Shown here: positions 7,568-15,300 of the stretch, one piece after another
Layout: each line of letters starts with the position of its first letter
Numbering within the stretch: the stretch's first letter is position 1
Source: a virus
Virus record (IMG/VR): IMGVR_UViG_3300049783_001779
Span: 1 to 45,913 of that record
Reading direction: 5' to 3' (one strand)
Length of the DNA stretch: 45,913 nt
The notes under the pieces: generated by a model
The model's database searches: none
What the model was told of the DNA's origin: nothing
Seen by the model: the letters and a program-made list of their open reading frames with translations, nothing else
Translations under genes and position numbers: made by a program

Positions 7568-7605
7568 AAAAAAGACCAAGATTTATTTCTTGGTCTTTTT
7601 TTTTT
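7568..7605 (+). terminator. Rho-independent terminator after the structured RNA
   Basis: An 11-bp stem pairs AAAAGACCAAG (7570-7580) with CTTGGTCTTTT (7589-7599), loop 8 nt, followed by a run of Ts to 7605. It separates the VWA/RNA unit from the glycosyltransferase operon. Confidence 0.9.
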
Positions 7606-7640
7606 AAAAACTATTTATTTTACTATTTATGCTTTCTATA

Positions 7641-7683
7641 TTTATTTCGAATAAACGTTAGAACTTTAATTAATCGAAATAAA
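7641..7683. promoter_or_regulatory. 10-bp inverted repeat before the glycosyltransferase operon
   Basis: TTTATTTCGA (7641-7650) and its exact complement TCGAAATAAA (7674-7683) are separated by 23 nt and end 8 nt before ATG 7692. It could be an operator or a leader hairpin that hides the start. Upstream, three TATTTAT boxes (7612, 7624, 7639) resemble the late-promoter motif of this window. Confidence 0.45.
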
Positions 7684-7691
7684 CATAATTC

Positions 7692-8894
7692 ATGGAAAAG
7701 AATACTGAAGTACAAGAAGTACAACAAGAGGTAAAGCAACCAAGTCAAAATGAAGTAATCGACAATGCGATTGGTAATCTTAGAGAAAATAAATTTAAGA
7801 CCTACTTCTATTGTCCACCAATGAATTCACCAAGCGGTGGAATCGGGGTGCTTTTAAAAGCGGCTAAGAATCTATCAGATGATGGATTTGATGTTACATT
7901 GGTTTACGAGCCAAGACAAGACCAGAAAGCATCTTACGAAGCATCTGCTAAAGCTAAAAAACAAACCGATATATTTGAAAGATTCAATCCTACTTGGGTT
8001 GATTTCGATATTTCAAACATTTCTATACTCCCTCTTGGAGATAAAAAAATTAAATTCTCAGATGGGACGGAGCAAGATTGTATCCCTCTTAATGTGAGTC
8101 CAGAAGATTTTTTAATCATTCCTGAAGGTTTTCCAGATGTAATGAAAAAGACAATGCAAGTTTCTTGTAAAAGAATTGTATTCGCACAAAGTTGGTTCTA
8201 CGTGCTTAATGCAATGCAGCCAGGAGAAAAGTGGCAACACTTTGGGATTACTGATGTAATTTCTGCATCTGACGCAATTTCTGAATACTTAGTATCAGTT
8301 ATGCCAGGTCTTAACATAAAAGATTTCAAACAAGGAATTAATAGAGAATACTTTAAAGTTCCTGAAAAAATATCTGATAAACTTCCTATGGTTGCATTTT
8401 CCGCATCAAGAGGTCCAGAGAACAAATTAAAAACATACAATATCATCAAAACGTTTTACGCATTCTATCCTCACCTTAAGTGGGTTAGATTTCAAGAGCT
8501 TGAAGGTATGGATAGAGAACAATTTGCTGAGAGATTAGGGAACTGTGCATTCTATTTATATACAGATGACATTGCAGGATTTGGTACAGCACCGCTTGAA
8601 GCAATGGCTTGCGGGACTCACACTATTGGATGGGCTTCATTCGGTGGTAAAGAATACATGAATAATGAAAACGGGTTCTGGTGTAACAATGGAGACATTT
8701 TCCAGACTGCAGAAATCATGGGTATCGCTATCGACAAATGGTTGAATGGTGATATGGACGGTGGAGAAATCCAAGGCGTATACGAAGAGACTCTTAGCAA
8801 ATACACTACTGAGGGAGAAAAAGAAAATATTTTAAACCTATTAAATCAATACAAAGATGAAAGAATCAAAGAACTTGAAAGCCTCAAGCAGTAA
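7692..8894 (+). CDS. GT-B fold glycosyltransferase (GT4-like)
   Basis: This 400-residue protein has a short Glu/Gln-rich N-terminus (1-25). The region near residues 38-66 (CPPMNSPSGGIGVLLKAAKN) matches the glycine-rich donor-proximal loop of GT-B enzymes. The segment GFGTAPLEAMACG (about 296-308) is the GT4-type EX7E-like motif that contacts the nucleotide-sugar. It is preceded by a structured RNA and terminator and followed, with a 38-nt overlap, by a second glycosyltransferase, so the pair is probably translated together. Donor and acceptor are unknown; the GDP-sugar enzymes at the left of the window make a GDP-deoxyhexose donor plausible. No membrane segment; cytoplasmic. Confidence 0.8.
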   Translation: MEKNTEVQEVQQEVKQPSQNEVIDNAIGNLRENKFKTYFYCPPMNSPSGGIGVLLKAAKNLSDDGFDVTLVYEPRQDQKASYEASAKAKKQTDIFERFNPTWVDFDISNISILPLGDKKIKFSDGTEQDCIPLNVSPEDFLIIPEGFPDVMKKTMQVSCKRIVFAQSWFYVLNAMQPGEKWQHFGITDVISASDAISEYLVSVMPGLNIKDFKQGINREYFKVPEKISDKLPMVAFSASRGPENKLKTYNIIKTFYAFYPHLKWVRFQELEGMDREQFAERLGNCAFYLYTDDIAGFGTAPLEAMACGTHTIGWASFGGKEYMNNENGFWCNNGDIFQTAEIMGIAIDKWLNGDMDGGEIQGVYEETLSKYTTEGEKENILNLLNQYKDERIKELESLKQ

Positions 8895-9810
8895 TATACT
8901 TGTCGGTCTATATTTAGACACAATTGAACACGAAGGTCAGTTAAATGAAATATTTTTCGGACTTGCTTCACAAACACACGCAGTTGATGTTGTTGTTTTG
9001 GACGCTGGATTGTCTGACAAAGAATTAGAAGTTCTTACTAAAACAGCTAAGAAAGCTGAAGTAAGAATGGTTAAAACACACCAAGAAGGCGAAGAGTCAG
9101 AAGAAGAGGTGGTAAAAGCTGAGAACAGCGTAAACTTAAGTATTGTAAAAACACCAGTAAGCAACTTTTCAAAAGTGTTTAATGACGTATTCAACTTAGC
9201 ACTCAAAAACGAGTATGAAGCATTTTCTGTTATAGAATCTGGTGATGCCGTTTCAGCGAAGTGGTTTGATGTAGCAAATACTTTTATGAATGAAAACGAA
9301 GAGATAGGTTTCTTTCTTCCAATGGTTAAAAATTGGCAAAACGGAGCGTTATCTGGATTGTTGAACGAAGCTTGTTGGGCAGAAGGTATTTCTGAAGAGG
9401 CAGGCAAGTTTGATATGAACCTTCTTTTAAGATACAATTGCGCAAACCCGCTTGGTGGGCTATACAGAGTAAGCGACCTTGAAGAGTACAGCGAAGAAAA
9501 AGATGGAAGATTCTATCCAATGAAGGAGAGTGTTAAAATAAGTCATTACTATGAGTTCTTTTTAAGAATGATTTACAATGATGTTAAAATGATGACAGTC
9601 CCAAGAATTGGTTATGAATTCAGAGTAAAAAACGTACAAGCATTTAACCACTCGTCTTCTAAGGTCCCAGGAAACATTACAGCTATTGCTCCCGACAAAG
9701 GTGGTGTAGCGCCAGCAGAAGTTTCTTTTTGGATGGACCTTGCTAAAAAAGAATACTTCTTTGACGAAGATAGAAATAAGTCATATGAACAGGAACCAGA
9801 AAAAGTATAA
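8857..9810 (+). CDS. GT-A/GT2-like glycosyltransferase family protein
   Basis: This 317-residue protein begins within the preceding gene (38-nt overlap). The N-terminal NILVGLYLDTIEHEGQLNE and VVVLDAGLSD segments resemble the first strands of a GT2 domain (SIxxxNxxxxL...VVDxGSxD). The middle AFSVIESGDAVSAKWF could represent the DxD-bearing strand, here with ESGD. CANPLGGLYRVSDLEEY and FFLRMIYNDVKMMTVP fit the later part of the fold. Residues 80-95 form a Glu-rich insertion. The DxD motif is imperfect, so catalytic activity is uncertain; it may be a partner of the GT4-like enzyme. Confidence 0.6.
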   Translation: MKESKNLKASSSNILVGLYLDTIEHEGQLNEIFFGLASQTHAVDVVVLDAGLSDKELEVLTKTAKKAEVRMVKTHQEGEESEEEVVKAENSVNLSIVKTPVSNFSKVFNDVFNLALKNEYEAFSVIESGDAVSAKWFDVANTFMNENEEIGFFLPMVKNWQNGALSGLLNEACWAEGISEEAGKFDMNLLLRYNCANPLGGLYRVSDLEEYSEEKDGRFYPMKESVKISHYYEFFLRMIYNDVKMMTVPRIGYEFRVKNVQAFNHSSSKVPGNITAIAPDKGGVAPAEVSFWMDLAKKEYFFDEDRNKSYEQEPEKV

Positions 9811-10702
9811 AGAAACTTTAAAGACTATAAAGGTACCTAAGAAGAGAAAGAAAGAATATTGGACAAAGGAGACTGAAGCGTCAGTCAAAGAATACTTGAA
9901 AAATGACTTTAACTATTATCAGTACAAGATTGATAAACATAAAGAAGAAGTCGATAAGAGTAGAGGAAAGAAGAGAGAGATAGCTCTTGACGAAGACTTC
10001 ATTCTCCTTAATCAGTCAATGGTTGACCATACAAGTAGGCGAGAAGTTATTGCTCTAAAAGAAAAAATTTTTAGAGAAGGAATATACACGCCACTAACCA
10101 GGTTAGTCGAGAACATAATTTTTAGCTTTAAATTATTTAGGGCTGGCGTTGATGTTAAGACACTCCACAATGACTGCATGTCCTTTGTTTTGGAAAAGTT
10201 TTGCAACTTTGACCCAGACCAAAATACTAAATCTTTTTCCTTTTATGGAACTGTAGCTAAACACTACCTTCAGAACAAGAAGAAGGAGGTGGATAAAGAG
10301 ACAAAATCTATTCTTGACTATGAAAGCCATAGTGAGGAAGCAGAAGAGTTGAGTCAATTTGAAATTGATGAAGAATCCGAACTGGATAGCTCTATGGCTC
10401 TGTTCAACCATATTATAGATATTTTTGAAGGAGTGATTGATAAGCCAGACATCTCTAAAAACGATGCGAAGGTTGCTGATGCAATAGTGCAAATATTCAA
10501 GAGTCACGAACAAATAGGTGTATACTCAAAGAGTGCCATCTATAAATTAATAAAAGAGCATACTAATCTTGAGACGAAGGATATTACATATTCTCTTCAT
10601 AGATTTAAGATTTTATATAGATTGAAAAAGCAGGAATTTGTTAAGAAACATAAGGACAAGTATTATGGTCACGATGACGATATGTTCTTTTTTTCAGAAT
10701 AG
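9785..10702 (+). CDS. T4 gp55-like RNA polymerase sigma factor (late transcription)
   Basis: About 305 residues from ATG 9785, overlapping the previous gene by 26 nt; an in-frame TTG at 9740 is less likely. Residues about 103-160 look like sigma region 2 of phage late sigma factors: ENIIFSFKLFR, then a DCMSFVLEKFCNFDP stretch, then SFYGTVAKHYLQNKKKEVDK, the order seen in T4 gp55-type proteins (core-binding helices, a FDP-like turn, aromatic FxYFGTIAK). The N-terminus is very basic. The C-terminal 100 residues (SKSAIYKLIKEHTNL...LHRFKILYRLKKQEF) look like a helix-turn-helix-type domain not present in the shorter T4 gp55 (185 aa). It should direct host RNA polymerase to late promoters, for which the TATTTATA boxes in this window are candidates. 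Confidence 0.7.
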   Translation: MNRNQKKYKETLKTIKVPKKRKKEYWTKETEASVKEYLKNDFNYYQYKIDKHKEEVDKSRGKKREIALDEDFILLNQSMVDHTSRREVIALKEKIFREGIYTPLTRLVENIIFSFKLFRAGVDVKTLHNDCMSFVLEKFCNFDPDQNTKSFSFYGTVAKHYLQNKKKEVDKETKSILDYESHSEEAEELSQFEIDEESELDSSMALFNHIIDIFEGVIDKPDISKNDAKVADAIVQIFKSHEQIGVYSKSAIYKLIKEHTNLETKDITYSLHRFKILYRLKKQEFVKKHKDKYYGHDDDMFFFSE

Positions 10703-10708
10703 AAAGTC

Positions 10709-11077
10709 ATGAAAACAAGTGTTAAGAAAGAAATATTACTTATAATTATCGAAACCCTTTTTCATGATGACTCCAGAGAAATCGAATCTGGCAACTGCAT
10801 ACAGTTTTACAATTTTTTATTAGACACATTAGAGAGAGAGATGTTTGAAATTCCTACTGAACAGGATGCAGACATCTTTCTTTGTTTTTCTATAACAGAT
10901 TTGTTGTCTAACTTTGACTTGATGGAAGATGAAATTCCTAACTGGACATATAAAAGCATTTCCGATTATCTAAAAGATTATGGAAAACTGTCAGACGCAG
11001 AGTTTCAAGTTTCTATTTCTAAATTTAGAAGCATGTACTCTTCAATAAAAAACGACTTCTTATTTGATTTTTCATAG
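10709..11077 (+). CDS. Hypothetical protein
   Basis: This 122-residue, acidic, Phe/Leu-rich protein lies 6 nt after the sigma-factor gene and so is probably co-expressed. It contains several predicted helices (KKEILLIIIETLF, YNFLLDTLEREMF, DIFLCFSITDLLSNFDLMEDE) and no Cys/His cluster or known motif. Position next to a late sigma factor raises the idea of a transcription partner (T4 uses gp33 as co-activator), but no sequence evidence supports that. Confidence 0.6.
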   Translation: MKTSVKKEILLIIIETLFHDDSREIESGNCIQFYNFLLDTLEREMFEIPTEQDADIFLCFSITDLLSNFDLMEDEIPNWTYKSISDYLKDYGKLSDAEFQVSISKFRSMYSSIKNDFLFDFS

Positions 11078-11093
11078 ATTTTTTTTGATTTTC

Positions 11094-11101
11094 TATTTAT
11101 A
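11094..11101 (+). promoter_or_regulatory. Candidate late promoter box TATTTATA
   Basis: TATTTATA followed by ATAGAAC, 30 nt upstream of ATG 11124, the first gene of the virion block. It matches the recurrent CTATTTATAnTAnAAC motif before late gene blocks in this window. Confidence 0.5.
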
Positions 11102-11123
11102 ATAGAACAAACAAACAATTATC

Positions 11124-11546
11124 ATGGATAATAACACAAACGATGATTCTAAAAAGAACATGAGCCCCACAAGAGATTTGTATGAATCTTTAATGGCTGA
11201 GGTTTATAAGTATAAATTAGAAGAGAGAGAAATGGCTCTTGATAGATATAGAAGAGCTGACGAGCAAATGGATACAGCTGAAAGCTTTATTCTTATGGGT
11301 AAGAATGCTATTTCATTTTTAAAGCAAGCTTCCGATTCATCTGATGGCATCGAGAAGTTGGCAAAAGAAATCAAAAGCATTGTCTATAAAGAAGATGAAG
11401 CATCTGGCGCATCAGCGTCCTTTAATGATGCTGATAAAAGAGCAATTATTGATGCTATGAGAGCTGAAGAAGCAGCCAAAAGAGCTGCAGCAGCAAGCAA
11501 AGATATTAAAGACGAAGACTTAAACGATACAGACGAAGATTATTAA
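11124..11546 (+). CDS. Hypothetical helical protein, first gene of the virion block
   Basis: A 140-residue, charged, helix-rich protein. It has a long heptad-like region (LYESLMAEVYKYKLEEREMALDRYRR, about 19-45) and an Ala-rich C-terminal helix (MRAEEAAKRAAAASKD) before an acidic tail ending DTDEDY. No known family. It is preceded by a TATTTATA box and its stop overlaps the next ATG by one base, so it belongs to the baseplate hub operon and may be a structural or chaperone protein. Confidence 0.65.
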   Translation: MDNNTNDDSKKNMSPTRDLYESLMAEVYKYKLEEREMALDRYRRADEQMDTAESFILMGKNAISFLKQASDSSDGIEKLAKEIKSIVYKEDEASGASASFNDADKRAIIDAMRAEEAAKRAAAASKDIKDEDLNDTDEDY

Positions 11547-12823
11547 TGGCTTTAAACATTCCAATATCATCCCCGCTTACAGATGCACAAGCTGAGTTGA
11601 CCTCGAAAATTGGGTCAATGAAGAGTTTATTGTCTTTAGACATAGACCTAAACTTCAACATCCCAAAAGATAAACAAATATCAGTATTTGATTACCTATT
11701 AAAAGTATTGAAGGCTCTTGGGATTGACCCAGACCTAATATTTAATATATTTTTAGATAAGATATTTGATGAGACTGGTATCTTCTTGGAAGAAAATGTA
11801 TTAAATGCTGTGGCGGATTCTATTGGAGAAAAAGGTAGACAACTTCCAGGCACAATCAATCCAACAGCAACAAAAGAGCAGAAAGAAGAATATAAGACAG
11901 CAAATAGAGCATATCTTGCAGGGTTAATACCTCCTACGTTCTTACAAGCGTTTAAGCAACAAATTGCAAAGAACCTTGCTATAATGATTTTCGGAAAAGG
12001 AAATGCTGCCGATAAGCTTAATACAGATGCGACAGAAATCAACAGGCTTGTTGGGGACGCTATTTGTGGAGAGAATTTATTCAGTGTATCCAGTGACCCA
12101 ATTGTTAAACAAGAAGATGTTGAATATAATAGAGTAAAGTTAAAACAACAACTTGAAAAGGGAGAGGTAATATTTGAAGTAAGTTGTCAACAAGTAAAAA
12201 TACACCTTCCTGAAGACCCTGGATATATTTTTGGAGAAGGCGGTCAATTCACAAGCAGTGGAGCGCTACCTCCAACTCCATCTAAAAGCCTTGGAATACT
12301 GGTTCAACACGTAAAAAATTCAGGTCAAAGAATTAATAACGAAGAAAACTCTAACTCAATAGGAAAGAGTTTCTTTCAAATTTTAATTACTAAATTCCTT
12401 AATTACATTTCTTCTTTATTGTTCCCGTTTTTAGGTCCAATATTTTCAGCTATTACAGGAGACCCTGCTGCTGCTGGAATTGATAACACAACTATTGCAT
12501 ATAGCAATTGTGAAATTATGAACTCAGAAGGAGGTGCGGAAGCAGAAGAGAAACAGTCTTTCTTAAAAAGTCTCGCAAACGCTTTATTAAAAGAGTTGTT
12601 GAGAATACTTCTTGTATTTGCTGTTAAAGAGTTTAAGAAGCTCGTGGCAAATTATTTCGCAAAGACAGCAATAGAAAAGCAAAAAAGAAAAGCAGAAAAA
12701 ATTAAACAAAAATTTGAGATTTTCAATAAACTTGGACAGGCGGCAGAGTTGGCGAGCAAAGCTCAGAAATATGCAGCAGCAGCATCTTCTCTTGTTGGAA
12801 TACTCGGAAGTATAGAGGCATAA
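11546..12823 (+). CDS. Large hypothetical virion/baseplate-hub-region protein
   Basis: A 425-residue protein coupled to the preceding gene (TAATG). Residues 1-90 contain leucine-rich amphipathic helices (VFDYLLKVLKALGIDPDLIF). The centre is rich in polar loops and includes EVSCQQVKIHLPEDPGYIFG. Near 275-300 is a hydrophobic stretch (FLNYISSLLFPFLGPIFSAI), and the C-terminus is a long basic helix followed by an Ala-rich segment (AKQK... to AAAASSLVGILG). A hydrophobic patch in a tail-operon protein could mean membrane contact during DNA entry, but a buried helix is equally possible. Its place just upstream of the OB-fold hub gene suggests a hub or tail-tube-associated role. Family not recognised. 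Confidence 0.6.
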   Translation: MALNIPISSPLTDAQAELTSKIGSMKSLLSLDIDLNFNIPKDKQISVFDYLLKVLKALGIDPDLIFNIFLDKIFDETGIFLEENVLNAVADSIGEKGRQLPGTINPTATKEQKEEYKTANRAYLAGLIPPTFLQAFKQQIAKNLAIMIFGKGNAADKLNTDATEINRLVGDAICGENLFSVSSDPIVKQEDVEYNRVKLKQQLEKGEVIFEVSCQQVKIHLPEDPGYIFGEGGQFTSSGALPPTPSKSLGILVQHVKNSGQRINNEENSNSIGKSFFQILITKFLNYISSLLFPFLGPIFSAITGDPAAAGIDNTTIAYSNCEIMNSEGGAEAEEKQSFLKSLANALLKELLRILLVFAVKEFKKLVANYFAKTAIEKQKRKAEKIKQKFEIFNKLGQAAELASKAQKYAAAASSLVGILGSIEA

Positions 12824-12836
12824 TAAAAATAAAAAC

Positions 12837-13253
12837 ATGGCAGTAATACCTATAGACCCAGAAATGCAAATCTCAGAAGAGATTGCTGACTTCCTTCTTT
12901 TTTTATTAAAGGAAGACAGAATCCCAATTCCAAAACCCAGCATTCAACAAATCCTTCTCGCTAAGACAAGGCCAGGGCTAAGTCCTGAAATCCTAACAGC
13001 CTCTATAACATCAAGGTTTGAAGAGATTGGAATACCTACAGGACCACTTATTGGTGGTACTCCAAATGTTATGGAGAACTTTGTAAAAGTATTTACAGAA
13101 GAGCTTGTTTCTGCCATACAAACAGATATGAGAGTAGACATCGCATCAGACGCTGGAGCAACAGTTCAAGCATCTGGAGCAAACGCTGGTGGCCCAATTG
13201 TTGCCGTAGGAGCAACAATTACACCCCACACAGGCGTAGGAATCGCAAGCTAA
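12837..13253 (+). CDS. Hypothetical small virion-region protein
   Basis: A 138-residue protein with an A-rich leader before ATG 12837. The N-terminal half is helical with Pro-rich turns (KEDRIPIPKPSIQQILL); the C-terminal third is a low-complexity Gly/Ala/Val/Thr sequence (SDAGATVQASGANAGGP) that looks like extended beta or linker structure. No family recognised. Tightly packed between the 425-residue protein and a small coiled-coil gene, all ahead of the hub gene, suggesting a minor baseplate component. Confidence 0.6.
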   Translation: MAVIPIDPEMQISEEIADFLLFLLKEDRIPIPKPSIQQILLAKTRPGLSPEILTASITSRFEEIGIPTGPLIGGTPNVMENFVKVFTEELVSAIQTDMRVDIASDAGATVQASGANAGGPIVAVGATITPHTGVGIAS

Positions 13254-13492
13254 TGGAGAATAAGAAAAGTAAAAACGAACTGATAACAGAGTCTCAGGAG
13301 CTTGCTGACAAGCTTTCTGAAAAGAAAAAGGTTATCGAAACCGCTCTTGACGAACTTGACGCTAAGGCGATAAAAGAAGGCGTATCAAGAGAGCACCTTA
13401 GTGGTATGTCTATAATTGAAGAGCTTTTTACAGAGTATGATGTTATTGAGTTAGAACAAGCAAAGGTGTTTGAGAAAATTAAAAAAGCATAA
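13253..13492 (+). CDS. Small coiled-coil protein
   Basis: A 79-residue, highly charged protein, start overlapping the previous stop by one base (TAATG). Almost entirely predicted helix with heptad-like spacing (ITESQELADKLSEKKKVIETALDEL). The next gene starts two bases after its stop, so it is co-translated with the baseplate hub protein and may be a small assembly factor. No family assigned. Confidence 0.6.
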   Translation: MENKKSKNELITESQELADKLSEKKKVIETALDELDAKAIKEGVSREHLSGMSIIEELFTEYDVIELEQAKVFEKIKKA

Positions 13493-13494
13493 CA

Positions 13495-14466
13495 ATGTCA
13501 AATCAATTAGCAAAATCAATCTTACAAAACCAAGGCCTTGGGGGAGGTATGGTATCTGAAGGCAATCAATCTTCAAGGTTGGTATATCCAGCTATTGTAA
13601 TAAGCAATGAAGACCCTCTTGGTATGAAAAGGATTATTGCTCGTATCATATCTCTTGATGACAATGGTAATCCGAGTGGTGGTAGAGATAGGGATACGCC
13701 AACAGAATCCCTTCCTTTCTGTGTTCCAATGATTCCTAATCATTTCCACATTGTTCCACTTGTTGATGAAATGGTCTATATTATCCTTGAGAACCCAAGT
13801 GATAATTCAGCTCCAAGATATTATATTGGTTCACAAATCAATAGCCCATTTAAGCTAAAGTTTCAATCATACGAAGAAGCTAATAGGATATTTAAAAATA
13901 CTGAATTTAATCTAAATAAAAACCAAGACGCTACACTTAGTTCTACAGAAATTTTCCCAAGAATTGGAGATATTGCACTTCAGGGTCGTACTGATGCTGA
14001 TTTAATCCTTAGACCAAGAGAAGTGTTTTTGGTGGCAGGTAAGTTTAAAAAAGGAACTACAGACTTAAACACTAACAACCCTTCAAACTTCCAATTGATT
14101 CAAAAGGAGAATACAGCAGAAAATGAGAGTGGAGATAAGTTAATTCAATCCTATTCTCAAGCTAACTTGACATCTTCAAACATAAATATCTATTCTGTAT
14201 TAGGTAAGTTTAGAGCAGCTGGTATTGCTGGTTTTGAATTGAATGAAGAACTTAAGTCTTTTGGAGAAACAGCTAATGCATTGCATCCTGCTGTTTTCGG
14301 TGATGAATTAATAAAATTACTCGACCTTATAGTTAGAGTTCTTCTAAATCATATACACACACCTCAGTTGCCACTTGTGCCATCTCCAGAGTCTGATGAA
14401 TTGTCTGCATACAGCGTTGAGGGTGACCTGCAAAGGATTATCTCTAATCATATAAGAATTAATTAA
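13495..14466 (+). CDS. Baseplate hub/central-spike protein with gp5-type OB domain
   Basis: A 323-residue protein. Residues about 29-115 form an OB-fold typical of gp5/VgrG/gpV-like spike proteins: YPAIVISNEDPLGMKRIIAR, the inserted polar loop, FCVPMIPNHFHIVPLVDEMV and RYYIGSQI. The middle has the IGDIALQGRTDADLILRPREV stretch common in T4-like hub proteins of marine phages, and the C-terminal part (ALHPAVFGDELIKLLDLIVRVLLNHIH) matches the helical segment seen in the same group. No lysozyme domain is present, unlike T4 gp5. It closes the 11.1-14.5 kb operon. Role: attach the spike to the tail tube and organise the baseplate centre. Confidence 0.7.
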   Translation: MSNQLAKSILQNQGLGGGMVSEGNQSSRLVYPAIVISNEDPLGMKRIIARIISLDDNGNPSGGRDRDTPTESLPFCVPMIPNHFHIVPLVDEMVYIILENPSDNSAPRYYIGSQINSPFKLKFQSYEEANRIFKNTEFNLNKNQDATLSSTEIFPRIGDIALQGRTDADLILRPREVFLVAGKFKKGTTDLNTNNPSNFQLIQKENTAENESGDKLIQSYSQANLTSSNINIYSVLGKFRAAGIAGFELNEELKSFGETANALHPAVFGDELIKLLDLIVRVLLNHIHTPQLPLVPSPESDELSAYSVEGDLQRIISNHIRIN

Positions 14467-14468
14467 AC

Positions 14469-14499
14469 TTTAGAGTAATACAATTTTTGTTTATATTTG
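14469..14499 (+). promoter_or_regulatory. Candidate Bacteroidota-type promoter inside the tail cluster
   Basis: TTTA (14469-14472) lies 19 nt before TATATTTG (14492-14499), a perfect TAnnTTTG -7 box. It precedes the small zinc-ribbon gene (ATG 14543) and PncC and would allow them to be transcribed early, independently of the late tail genes around them. Confidence 0.55.
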
Positions 14500-14542
14500 T
14501 AGATGAAGAGATTGTAGAGAGTGTTAAACAAAATGTGTTTTA

Positions 14543-14785
14543 ATGGATAATAATGATTATATTAAGAAAAGAAAAGATGAGCTTGACAATGAAATTAGAA
14601 GCTCAGAAGACGAACTCAAAGAATTAAGAAAAATGTGTAGGCACTCAGATGTTGAAATTAAGAATATTAATAGAGAATCTGGAGCATCACAACTTAGAAG
14701 GGTTTGTAAGGTTTGTGGAGAAGCAATAGGTTTCCCATCCAACGATGAACTAAGAGACAATGGGTATATGCCAAAAAATAGTTAG
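14543..14785 (+). CDS. Small protein with possible zinc-binding CxxC
   Basis: An 80-residue protein: N-terminal charged coiled coil (DYIKKRKDELDNEIRSSEDEL), then CRHSDVEIKN and, 25 residues on, RRVCKVCGEAIGFPS. The C-H pair plus CxxCG could chelate one zinc, as in small phage zinc-ribbon proteins. It follows a host-type promoter and is 23 nt upstream of the PncC gene. Function unknown. Confidence 0.6.
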   Translation: MDNNDYIKKRKDELDNEIRSSEDELKELRKMCRHSDVEIKNINRESGASQLRRVCKVCGEAIGFPSNDELRDNGYMPKNS

Positions 14786-14808
14786 CGAACACATTTCAAA
14801 ATAATATT

Positions 14809-15300
14809 ATGCAATTAATTGAAGATATAGGAAACAGCCTTAAAGAATTAGATAGCAAGGTGTCAACAGCAGAAAGCTGCACATCAGGTTATATAAGCAA
14901 TTTATTAACAAGTAAAAAAGGTAGTTCAGACTATTTCGAAGGTTCTTTAGTTGTCTATAGCAATGAAGCTAAGATAAATGTTCTTGGCATTGAAAAAGAG
15001 TTAATAGACGAGCACACAGAGGTTAGCGACCAGGTTGTAAGAAGAATGGCAGAAAAAGTTAAAGAATTAATGGGAACAGATTATTCTATAGCTACTACTG
15101 GGTACGCAGATGCTTCAGGTTATGGAACAGAAGAAAATCCAGCTGGAACTATATACATAGCTGTTTCGAGTCCAGAGGGAACAATTTCTAAAAAGATATT
15201 ATTAAAAGATAGTAGAGGAAGAAATATTTACCTCGCCACCATCGAAGTTATTGTCATGTTAAAGGCTGTTATTAAAAACCGCCAGACCTTAGTACTCTAA
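14809..15300 (+). CDS. pncC: CinA C-terminal-type nicotinamide-nucleotide amidohydrolase (PncC)
   Basis: A 163-residue single-domain PncC/CinA-C protein of normal length. Signatures: STAESCTSGYISNLLTS (catalytic Ser23), GSSDYFEGSLVVYSNEAK (Tyr50, Lys55), LGIEKELIDEHTEVS, the substrate loop TGYADASGYG (bacterial TGIAGPxGG) and NPAGTIYIAV. The family hydrolyses nicotinamide mononucleotide to nicotinate mononucleotide and ammonia, feeding NAD resynthesis. In a phage it may help rebuild NAD during infection. The AGP-to-ADA change in the substrate loop is unusual and might alter activity. The gene ends 29 bp into the convergent tail gene on the other strand. Confidence 0.88.
   Translation: MQLIEDIGNSLKELDSKVSTAESCTSGYISNLLTSKKGSSDYFEGSLVVYSNEAKINVLGIEKELIDEHTEVSDQVVRRMAEKVKELMGTDYSIATTGYADASGYGTEENPAGTIYIAVSSPEGTISKKILLKDSRGRNIYLATIEVIVMLKAVIKNRQTLVL

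Noticed and set aside
7419-7691. tRNA or tmRNA gene in the intergenic region
   Set aside because: No cloverleaf, no T-loop GGTTCGA-type motif and no tag reading frame; the pairings fit another structure.
11078-11093. T-rich stretch after the 122-residue gene as a terminator
   Set aside because: There is a run of eight Ts but no stem before it. The same applies to T-runs near 26650 and 36727.
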